Below, piece after piece: positions 1-5,246 of a stretch of 5,246 nucleotides of DNA. Within the stretch, counting starts at the first letter, position 1. Every line of letters starts with the position of its first letter. The stretch spans positions 1 to 5,246 of the forward strand of contig CANJKY010000350.1 in NCBI GenBank assembly GCA_947474875.1, written 5' to 3'. The DNA comes from Gemmataceae bacterium (GTDB lineage: Bacteria > Planctomycetota > Planctomycetia > Gemmatales > Gemmataceae). The notes beneath the pieces were generated by a model. The model searched no databases. It worked only from the letters and a program-made list of their open reading frames with translations, and was not told the origin of the DNA. A program made the translations under genes and the position numbers.

Positions 1-136
1 CTCCCCCCACCCCACCTGGTGCCGGCACAATTTCCCACGGCCCCGCATATTCGCTTCAGGGCATTCTCATATTTGACCGCCTAGACTATCAGCACACCGG
101 CTATTGCCGGCCCGCCTCCCGTTGGGTCGCATTTTC
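1..136 (+). promoter_or_regulatory. Leader region upstream of the pilB/gspE-like gene
   Basis: No gene is supported here. Frame 1 is open from the window edge to a TAG at 82-84, but it is too short to call the tail of an upstream gene. A C-rich stretch lies at 3-16. A perfect 10-bp palindrome, GTGCCGGCAC, lies at 19-28. A small hairpin lies at 97-110, with a CCGGC/GCCGG stem and a TATT loop, just upstream of the ATG at 137. The locally A/T-richer part at 62-91 is the most likely place for a promoter, and TAGACT at 82-87 is a weak -10 candidate, but it has no convincing -35 partner at normal spacing. That the region holds the promoter is inferred from position alone. Confidence 0.3.
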
Positions 137-1852
137 ATGCAACTGATTGACACCCTGGCCGACCGCGGCGTGATCCTGGACGCCGACCGCGACCGGGCCG
201 CTGAAGCCATTGCCCGTGTCCACGACAAGGCGCCGCACTTCATCCTGCTGGAGAAGGGGTTCGTCAAGGAGGAGAAGCTGTACCCGGCGCTGGCCGACGA
301 GTTCGGCATGGAGTTCGTCGACCTGGTGCATGCCACCGTCGACCCGGCCGCCCTGACCGGCGTGCCTCAGAAGCTGGTTCACAAGAAGAACCTGATGCCG
401 CTCGCCCGGCACAACGGCACCCTGGTGGTGGCCACCGGCGACCCGTTCGACTCGTACGCCATCGACGAACTGCAGACCGTCACCGGCCTGGCCATCCACC
501 CGGTGCTGGGCAGCCCGAAAGAGATCGCCCGGCTACTCAAGCTGCACTTCGGCATCGGCGGCGACAACGTGGCCGCGCTGAACGCCACCGCCGGCGAGCA
601 GGACGACATCGAACTGCTGGAGGAGATCGAGGCGGACGACTCCGAGGCGGCGAAGGCCGCCCAGGAGGCGACGGTGGTCGGGCTGGTGAACAAGATCCTG
701 ACGGAAGCGGCGGCCGAGCGGGCAAGCGACATTCACATCGAACACGAAGAGACGGGCATCACCATCCGATACCGCATCGACGGCCTGCTGCAAATTCAGC
801 GGCTGCCGGAGGGGATCAACCGCTGGCAGAACGCCATCGTGAGTCGGTTGAAGATCATGGCCCGGCTGAACATCGCCGAGAAGCGGTTGCCGCAGGACGG
901 CCGCATCAAGATGAAGGTGCAGGGCCGCGAGGTGGACGTGCGGGTGTCCATCATCCCGATGGTACACGGCGAGGGGATCGTCATGCGGCTCCTGGACAAG
1001 GGCCGCATGGTGTTCAACCTGAAGAACATCGGGTTCGTCGAGGACTACGACAAGAAGTTCCGCCAACTCATCGACCGCCCGCACGGCATCGTCATCGTCA
1101 CCGGGCCGACCGGGTCGGGCAAGTCCACCACCCTGTACTCGGCGCTGAACGAGGTGAAGGACGAGACGACCAAGATCATCACCGTCGAGGACCCGGTCGA
1201 GTACCAGCAGGCGGGCATCTGCCAGATCCAGACGCACGCCAAGATCGGGCTGACGTTCGCCGCCGCCCTCCGCAGCATCCTCCGGCACGACCCGGACGTG
1301 GTGCTGATCGGCGAGATGCGGGATCTGGAGACGGCCGAGTCGGCCATCCAGGCGTCGCTCACCGGGCACCTGGTGTTCAGCACCCTGCACACGAACGACG
1401 CCCCGAGCGCGTTCACCCGTCTCATCGACATGAAGGTGGAGCCGTTCCTGGTGGCCAGCACGGTCGAGGGCATCCTGGCGCAGCGGCTGGTGCGGACCAT
1501 CTGCCCGGACTGCAAGACGCCGTACGACCCGGCCGGCACCGAGGAACTGCCGATCGACTTCCCGAAGGCGGACGCCATCACCGGCGCCCCGTGGCAGTCG
1601 GTGTTCAAGGGGGAGGGGTGCCGCAACTGCCGGAACAGCGGATACCGCGGGCGGACGGGCATCCACGAGCTGCTGGTGAACTCCGACCTGATCCGCGACC
1701 TGATCGTGCAGAAGGTGAACGCGTCGGTCATCCGCATGGAGGCGCTCAAGCAGGGCATGCGGACGCTGCGGCAGGACGGGTTCCTGAAGTGCATCCGCGG
1801 CACCACCACGCTGGACGAGGTGGGGCGGACGACGGCGGGGGACATCAGCTAA
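137..1852 (+). CDS. pilB: PilB/GspE-family type IV pilus or type II secretion assembly ATPase
   Basis: This is the cytoplasmic hexameric ATPase that powers pilus or pseudopilus extension by turning the inner-membrane PilC/GspF protein. The ATG at 137 gives 571 residues, the usual PilB size; an in-frame TTG at 104 would add 11 residues, but neither start has a clear ribosome binding site. Residues 1 to about 125 look like an MshEN/T2SSE_N domain. The ATPase core is complete: the ASDIHIE motif (196-202), EKRLPQDGRI (248-257, Asp box region), Walker A GPTGSGKS (323-330), Walker B region DPDVVLIGEMRD (385-396, catalytic Glu 393) and His box STLHTND (415-421). Two CxxC pairs (Cys 456/459 and 495/498) form the zinc-binding tetracysteine motif of PilB/GspE, which PilT lacks. 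The platform gene follows in the same direction after 89 nt. PilB and GspE cannot be told apart without the rest of the machine; GspE is the alternative name. The family assignment is very secure. Confidence 0.95.
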   Translation: MQLIDTLADRGVILDADRDRAAEAIARVHDKAPHFILLEKGFVKEEKLYPALADEFGMEFVDLVHATVDPAALTGVPQKLVHKKNLMPLARHNGTLVVATGDPFDSYAIDELQTVTGLAIHPVLGSPKEIARLLKLHFGIGGDNVAALNATAGEQDDIELLEEIEADDSEAAKAAQEATVVGLVNKILTEAAAERASDIHIEHEETGITIRYRIDGLLQIQRLPEGINRWQNAIVSRLKIMARLNIAEKRLPQDGRIKMKVQGREVDVRVSIIPMVHGEGIVMRLLDKGRMVFNLKNIGFVEDYDKKFRQLIDRPHGIVIVTGPTGSGKSTTLYSALNEVKDETTKIITVEDPVEYQQAGICQIQTHAKIGLTFAAALRSILRHDPDVVLIGEMRDLETAESAIQASLTGHLVFSTLHTNDAPSAFTRLIDMKVEPFLVASTVEGILAQRLVRTICPDCKTPYDPAGTEELPIDFPKADAITGAPWQSVFKGEGCRNCRNSGYRGRTGIHELLVNSDLIRDLIVQKVNASVIRMEALKQGMRTLRQDGFLKCIRGTTTLDEVGRTTAGDIS

Positions 1853-1854
1853 AC

Positions 1855-1934
1855 CCAAACGAAAAACACAAAGCGAAAAAGTGAAGGCGGTCTGGTTGCC
1901 CTTTTTCGTTTTGCGTTTTGCATTTTTCGTTCGG
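1855..1934. repeat. A/T-rich imperfect palindrome between pilB and pilC
   Basis: The 89-nt gap between the ATPase and platform genes is mostly a long inverted repeat. The left arm (1855-1881) and right arm (1901-1934) share the blocks AACGAAAAA / TTTTTCGTT and GCGAAAAAG / CTTTTTCGT, with a few mismatches and an insertion of about 7 nt in the right arm. The right arm also carries the tandem heptamer CGTTTTG twice (1907-1913 and 1914-1920). GGC (1886-1888) and GCC (1898-1900) can continue the stem into the loop. The base composition is utterly unlike the flanking genes. Transcribed, it would form a long hairpin ending close to the pilC start codon. It could be a dispersed palindromic repeat, an RNA processing or attenuation site, or a protein-binding site; the sequence alone does not decide. 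Confidence 0.7.
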
Positions 1935-1941
1935 ATTGACC

Positions 1942-3153
1942 ATGCCTGACTTCGCGTTCACCGCCCTGGCCACGACCGGCGTCAAGAGCACCGGCACCAT
2001 CACCGCCGGCAGCGAGCGGGAGGCGGCCGCCCAGCTCGACGCCAAGGGGCTGTTCCCCATCACCATCTCGCCGGCGGCCGCCGGCGGGGGCAAGTTCACC
2101 CTGTTCGGCGGGGTGAGCGGGCGGCAGCTCGCCACCCTGTACGGCCAATTGGCCGACCTGCTCCAGGCCGGGGTGCCGCTGCTGCGGTCGCTCGAACTGC
2201 TCGAACGGGCGAGTACGAACAAGCGGCTCCAGTCGGTGCTGCGGGACGTGCGGATGAACGTGGCCGAGGGCACCGGGCTGGCCCAGGCGATGGCCAAGCA
2301 CCCGCGGGTGTTCAACGACCTGGTGGTGAGCATGGTGCGGGCCGGGCAGGAGGGCGGGTTCCTGGAGGACGTGCTGGAGCGGACCGCCCAGTTCGTCGAG
2401 CACCAGGAGGAGATGAAGTCGAAGGTGATCGGGTCGCTGGCGTACCCGGTGTTCCTGATGGGCGCCGGGTTCTCCGTGCTGGCCGTGCTCATCCTGTTCT
2501 TCGTGCCCAAGTTCGAACCCATCTTCGACAAGCTGAAGGCGAAGGGGGAGATGCCGGGGCTGACGTCGTTCGTCCTCGGGCTGAGCAACTTCCTGCTCGG
2601 GTACTGGTGGCTGGCGATCGGCGGGGCGGTGGCGGCGGTGGTCGGGTACGTGGTGTGGTCCCGCACCGAGAAGGGGCGGTGGATCATGGACGGGGTGAAG
2701 CTGCGGCTGCCGCTGTTCGGCGGCATCTACCGCAGCCTGGCTCTCAGCCGGTTCTGCCGCATCCTGGGGACGATGCTGCACAACGGCATCCCCATGCTGA
2801 AGGCGCTGGGCATCTCCAAGGACAGCACCGGCAACAAGATCCTGAGCGAGGCGGTGGAGAAGTCGGCCGAGAGCATCACCGGCGGGCAGAAGCTGGCCGA
2901 CCCGCTGCGGCGGAACAAGAACTTCCCGACCGACGTGGTGGAGATGATCGCCATCGCCGAGGAGTCGAACACGCTGGAGAAGGTGCTGGTGAAGGTGGCC
3001 GACAGCCTGGAGCGGCGGACCGCCCGCAACCTGGATCTGCTGGTGAAGCTGCTCGAACCGCTCATGCTGTTGGTCATGGCCGTCACCGTGCTGCTGGTGG
3101 TGATGGGCCTGCTGCTGCCGGTGTTCAAGATGGGGTCGGTGGTGGGCAAGTAA
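1942..3153 (+). CDS. pilC: PilC/GspF-family inner-membrane platform protein
   Basis: This is the polytopic inner-membrane platform protein of a type IV pilus or type II secretion machine. It contacts the PilB/GspE ATPase and passes its motion to pilin or pseudopilin subunits. From the ATG at 1942 it has 403 residues, the normal family length, and begins MPDFAFTA, the typical PilC/GspF start; an in-frame TTG at 1918 is a less likely start. Two T2SSF domains are visible: one from about residue 60 to 190, with LADLLQAGVPLL at 70-81 and AGQEGGFL at 134-141, and a second from about 263 to 400, with the parallel element AIAEESNTL at 337-345. Hydrophobic segments lie near 174-190, 215-237 and 375-395. 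No Shine-Dalgarno sequence precedes the ATG; the A/T-rich palindrome ends 7 nt before it. A strong hairpin follows the stop codon. The gene is intact. GspF is the alternative name. Confidence 0.94.
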   Translation: MPDFAFTALATTGVKSTGTITAGSEREAAAQLDAKGLFPITISPAAAGGGKFTLFGGVSGRQLATLYGQLADLLQAGVPLLRSLELLERASTNKRLQSVLRDVRMNVAEGTGLAQAMAKHPRVFNDLVVSMVRAGQEGGFLEDVLERTAQFVEHQEEMKSKVIGSLAYPVFLMGAGFSVLAVLILFFVPKFEPIFDKLKAKGEMPGLTSFVLGLSNFLLGYWWLAIGGAVAAVVGYVVWSRTEKGRWIMDGVKLRLPLFGGIYRSLALSRFCRILGTMLHNGIPMLKALGISKDSTGNKILSEAVEKSAESITGGQKLADPLRRNKNFPTDVVEMIAIAEESNTLEKVLVKVADSLERRTARNLDLLVKLLEPLMLLVMAVTVLLVVMGLLLPVFKMGSVVGK

Positions 3154-3161
3154 GCAGTTGG

Positions 3162-3219
3162 CGACCGCGACCGCCCGGGAGCGGGGACAGCCGTCCCGCC
3201 CCCGGGCGGTCGCGGGTCG
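3162..3219 (+). terminator. Long G+C-rich hairpin after pilC, probable terminator
   Basis: Starting 8 nt after the platform gene stop codon, this 58-nt segment folds into one nearly continuous stem. CGACC (3162-3166) pairs with GGTCG (3215-3219). GCGACCGCCCGGG (3167-3179) pairs perfectly with 3201-3213. After an A/C mismatch, GCGGGGAC (3181-3188) pairs with GTCCCGC (3193-3199) with one bulged G, closing on an AGCC tetraloop. G3214 is bulged. The stem is about 25 bp and almost all G+C. No T-run follows (only ACTTTCTG), so it is not a textbook Rho-independent terminator. Its position argues for an end-of-transcript or mRNA-protecting structure; a REP-like repeat is possible. Confidence 0.5.
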
Positions 3220-3287
3220 TCCACTTTCTGGGATTGGCGACCGGGTGGCGACGGGGTACAAGGGGATGACCGATCGAGGCCTCCGCC

Positions 3288-3893
3288 ATGTCCACCGTTG
3301 TCCACGTCCCGACGACGTTCCAAGCCATGACCGCGTTCCGCCGGTTCACCGTGGCTGAATACCAGAAGCTGATCGACACCGGCGTCCTGACTGACGAGGA
3401 CGAGGTGGAGCTTCTCGAAGGCCATCTGGTATTGAAGATGCCCGCCGACCCGCCGCACGACGCCGCGATGACGGCCCTGGACTACTTCCTCCAGCGGCTG
3501 CTACCACCCGGCTTCCTGGTGAGGTGTCAGCACGGTTCCGACTTTCCGGACAGCCGCCCGGAGCCGGACATCGCAGTGGTCCGGGGCGACCTTCGGACGT
3601 TCCGGACCCGACACCCCGAACCGGCGGACATGGCCCTCGTGATCGAGGTGTCGGACAGCAGTCTGGCGCGAGACCGGATCGACAAGGGCCGCATTTACGC
3701 CCGCGCGAACATCCCGGAGTACTGGGTGGTGAACCTGGTGGACCGGCAGGTCGAGGTGTACACCGACCCGACCGGGCCGGTGTCAGCCCCGGTATACCGC
3801 CGACGACAAGACTACCCACCCGGCGCGAGCGTGCCGTTGGTGCTGGACGGTGTGCCGGCGGGCGCGGTTTCGGTGAGCGAAGTATTGGCCTGA
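3288..3893 (+). CDS. Uma2-family (DUF820) PD-(D/E)XK nuclease-like protein
   Basis: This 201-residue protein has the whole Uma2/DUF820 pattern. FTVAEYQKLIDTGVL (20-34) matches the family N-terminus. ELLEG at 41-45 supplies the conserved Glu 44, followed by His 57. EPDIAVV (92-98) supplies Asp 94 of the PD motif. VIEVSDSSLARDRIDKGRIY (118-137) supplies Glu 120, Asp 129 and Lys 133, and IPEYWVVNL (142-150) is the conserved core strand. The family is classed in the PD-(D/E)XK nuclease superfamily, but cellular substrates are largely unknown, so 'endonuclease' is a fold-based label. All expected acidic and Lys positions are present, so it is not visibly inactivated. The ATG at 3288 has GAGG at 3276-3279 at good spacing, the best ribosome binding site candidate in the window; ATG 3327 would remove 13 poorly conserved residues. 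It sits 134 nt after pilC, beyond the hairpin, so it is probably a separate unit unrelated to the pilus genes. Confidence 0.9.
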   Translation: MSTVVHVPTTFQAMTAFRRFTVAEYQKLIDTGVLTDEDEVELLEGHLVLKMPADPPHDAAMTALDYFLQRLLPPGFLVRCQHGSDFPDSRPEPDIAVVRGDLRTFRTRHPEPADMALVIEVSDSSLARDRIDKGRIYARANIPEYWVVNLVDRQVEVYTDPTGPVSAPVYRRRQDYPPGASVPLVLDGVPAGAVSVSEVLA

Positions 3894-3899
3894 GATCGG

Positions 3900-5078
3900 C
3901 TACCCGCCCATCTCGTCGTACACGTGGGCGAACTGCCGGTGGACGAGGGCGAAGGCGGCGAGCAGCCCGGGGTCGAAGTGGCCGGGCGAGCCGGTCAGGA
4001 TCACCTCCACCGCCTCGTCGTGGGTGAACCCCCTCTTGTACACCCGCGGGGACCGCAGGGCGTCGTACACGTCGGCCACCGCCACCACCCGCGCGGCCAG
4101 CGGGATGGCCTCCCCACTCAGCCGGTCCGGGTAGCCGGTGCCGTTCCACTTCTCGTGGTGGTGGCGGGCGATCTCCTCAGCGGTGGCCAGGAACGCGGCG
4201 GCGAACCCGCTCGCCGCCCGCACCTGCGCGAGCGTTTCCGCCCCGGCCGCGGCGTGCTTCCGCATCTCGGCGAACTCGTCGGCGGTCAGCTTGCCCGGCT
4301 TGTTCAGCACCGCGTCCGGCACCGCCACCTTGCCGATGTCGTGCAGCGGGGCGGCCTGCTCGATCGACCGCCGCACCTCCGGGGTGAGCCGGTCCAGGTA
4401 GTTCGGCAGTTCGGCCGCCGCCTCGGTCAGGATGCGGGAGTACCGCTGCAGGCGGATCAGGTGCGGGCCGGTCTCGTTCGACCGCGCCTCCACCAGCTTG
4501 GCCAGGGCGAGCACCAGGGCCCCGCGGGCGTCGAGCAGCTCCTGGCCGGTGGCGGACAGCGCCCGCTCCAGCTCGGCGTTCGCCAACGCCGCCCGCCGGG
4601 TGAGCGCGTCCGTCCGGTCCTGAGCCTGCTTCAGCCGCACCGCCGCCGACACCCGGGCCCGCAGCTGCGACAGGCTGAACGGTTTGGTCACGAAGTCGTC
4701 CGCCCCGGCGAACAGCATCCCGCTCAGGTGGTCGGCGTCCCCGTGCCCGGACAGTACGATCACCTTCAGGTGGGGGGACGCGGAAACCCGCCGCACCCGC
4801 CGCAGCACCTCCTCCCCGCCCAGCCGCGGCAGGTCCAGGTCGAGCATCATCACGTCGTACGGGCGGACGGTGGCGGCGGTGACCGCGTCCACCCCGTTGT
4901 CCACCTCGTCGACGGTGAACCCGAGGCGGTGGAACGTGTGCCGCAGGACGGTGCGGATCTGGGGCTCGTCATCCACCACCAGGATGGCCCCGGTGTGGCC
5001 GGGCGGCGGGGTGGGGGTGTCGACCGTCGCCGGTTCGGAGGTGGGGGTGGGGGTGGGGGGGGGCGACAGGGCGAGCAT
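3900..5078 (-). CDS. Response regulator with HD-GYP cyclic-di-GMP phosphodiesterase domain (RpfG-like)
   Basis: This 392-residue cytoplasmic protein should hydrolyse cyclic-di-GMP under control of a sensor kinase. Residues 1-29 are a Pro/Thr-rich tail. The receiver domain (about 31-150) has the acidic pair Asp 36/Asp 37, phosphoacceptor Asp 80 in MMLDLDLP, Ser 110 and Lys 132 in TKPF. A helical, probably coiled-coil linker (about 150-198) leads to an HD-GYP domain (about 199-390). Its signature is complete: NETGPH (201-206), HDIGK (246-250), His 275, HHHEKWNGTGYP (306-317), ADVYDAL (335-341) and HFDP (367-370). All usual metal ligands and the GYP triplet are present, so activity is expected. 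The ATG at 5076-5078 has no clear Shine-Dalgarno sequence, and no better start lies before the receiver domain. No partner kinase is in the window. It ends 6 nt from the oppositely oriented Uma2 gene. A run of nine C on the coding strand at codons 6-8 is a possible slippage site. Confidence 0.94.
   Translation of the reverse strand: MLALSPPPTPTPTSEPATVDTPTPPPGHTGAILVVDDEPQIRTVLRHTFHRLGFTVDEVDNGVDAVTAATVRPYDVMMLDLDLPRLGGEEVLRRVRRVSASPHLKVIVLSGHGDADHLSGMLFAGADDFVTKPFSLSQLRARVSAAVRLKQAQDRTDALTRRAALANAELERALSATGQELLDARGALVLALAKLVEARSNETGPHLIRLQRYSRILTEAAAELPNYLDRLTPEVRRSIEQAAPLHDIGKVAVPDAVLNKPGKLTADEFAEMRKHAAAGAETLAQVRAASGFAAAFLATAEEIARHHHEKWNGTGYPDRLSGEAIPLAARVVAVADVYDALRSPRVYKRGFTHDEAVEVILTGSPGHFDPGLLAAFALVHRQFAHVYDEMGG
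5043..5063 (+). repeat. G-tract G5-T-G5-T-G9 in the start of the HD-GYP regulator gene
   Basis: On the plus strand the bases read G5 (5043-5047), T, G5 (5049-5053), T, G9 (5055-5063). This is opposite the codons for the Pro/Thr-rich N-terminus of the minus-strand regulator, residues 6 to 12. The template strand is the G-rich one. The run can supply four G-tracts of three or more with one-base loops, a strong G-quadruplex pattern. The G9 homopolymer is also long enough for slipped-strand changes. Both consequences are inference. Confidence 0.6.
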
Positions 5079-5246
5079 GGCGGACGGTCAGAGCGGACGG
5101 CAGGGAACGGGTGTTGAGAGCCTAGTGTGTGCGGAGCGACACGCCGCGGGGAAATGTGACCACCGCCCGAAACCGGTTCGTGCCGCGGTGGAGAAATCCG
5201 GCCGGGGCGAAAGGTCGGGCCGGGTCACCGCTTCGCCCGCGGGTTC
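5079..5246 (-). promoter_or_regulatory. Upstream region of the HD-GYP regulator with a nested palindrome
   Basis: No gene is visible in these 168 nt. A 7-bp perfect inverted repeat, CCACCGC (5160-5166) and GCGGTGG (5185-5191), flanks an 18-nt centre that holds the 8-bp palindrome AACCGGTT (5171-5178). The whole site is 82 nt or more upstream of the regulator start codon, a suitable place for an operator. Related words recur nearby: GCCGCGG followed by GAAAT occurs near 5143 and again near 5182. No convincing -35/-10 pair was found on the minus strand, and a partial sigma-54-like match failed on spacing. That the promoter lies here is inferred from position. Confidence 0.35.

Noticed and set aside
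1..84. Tail of an upstream protein in frame 1 ending at TAG 82-84
   Set aside because: Only 27 codons, proline-rich and unrecognisable; chance absence of stops is likely in G+C-rich DNA.
73..101. TTGACC at 73-78 as a -35 box
   Set aside because: No -10-like hexamer lies 16-18 bp downstream; TAGACT at 82-87 is only 3 bp away.
104..136. TTG start at 104 for the ATPase
   Set aside because: The 11 added residues do not resemble the family N-terminus, and there is no ribosome binding site. The ATG at 137 gives a normal N-terminus, though the TTG is not excluded.
533..1858. 441-residue open frame on the minus strand opposite pilB
   Set aside because: Low-complexity composition rich in Arg, His, Leu and Val, no recognisable domain, and wholly opposite a gene with complete family motifs. 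It is a shadow typical of G+C-rich DNA.
1849..3261. 470-residue open frame on the minus strand opposite pilC
   Set aside because: Rich in Gln, His, Pro and Arg without domains, and spans both the A/T-rich palindrome and the hairpin. It is a shadow of the platform gene.
3158..3358. 66-residue plus-strand frame after pilC
   Set aside because: It is made mostly of the G+C hairpin and overlaps the Uma2 start in another frame, with no ribosome binding site or recognisable motif.
3924..5117. 397-residue open frame on the plus strand opposite the HD-GYP regulator
   Set aside because: Low-complexity Gly/Arg/Val/His protein with a poly-Gly end from the G-tract. The minus-strand frame has every receiver and HD-GYP motif.
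5165..5187. Sigma-54-like promoter on the minus strand (CGGCACG followed by TTTC)
   Set aside because: The GG and GC elements do not have the required 12-bp register, so the -12 element is missing.

Overview
The window is high-G+C DNA (about two-thirds G+C by eye) with four complete genes. The three plus-strand genes are a PilB/GspE-type secretion or pilus assembly ATPase, a PilC/GspF-type inner-membrane platform protein and a Uma2-family (DUF820) PD-(D/E)XK nuclease-like protein. The minus-strand gene is a two-component response regulator with an HD-GYP cyclic-di-GMP phosphodiesterase output domain. No RNA genes, CRISPR arrays or insertion sequences were seen.

Organism: the combination suggests a planctomycete of the Gemmata type. 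The clues are very G+C-rich genes with few Shine-Dalgarno sequences, a lone Uma2 gene (a family greatly expanded in Gemmataceae, cyanobacteria and some other large genomes), and a pilB-pilC pair without the other pilus genes beside it. This is an inference from gene content, not a proof.

Layout: positions 1-136 are a leader with two small palindromes. The ATPase (137-1852) is followed by an 89-nt gap that is strikingly A/T-rich for this DNA and forms a long imperfect palindrome (1855-1934). The platform gene (1942-3153) comes next. These two genes form one functional unit: the cytoplasmic hexameric ATPase drives pilin or pseudopilin movement through the platform protein. A very stable 58-nt G+C hairpin (3162-3219) follows the platform gene and probably ends the unit. 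The Uma2 gene (3288-3893) then runs tail-to-tail into the HD-GYP regulator (3900-5078, minus strand) with only 6 nt between stop codons. The last 168 nt are the upstream region of the regulator and hold a nested palindrome.

No clearly new system was found. The points most worth a second look are the A/T-rich palindrome inside the pilB-pilC unit, the G9/G-quadruplex-type tract in the first codons of the regulator, and the possible cyclic-di-GMP link between the phosphodiesterase and an ATPase whose MshEN-like N-terminus seems to have lost its ligand-binding signature.
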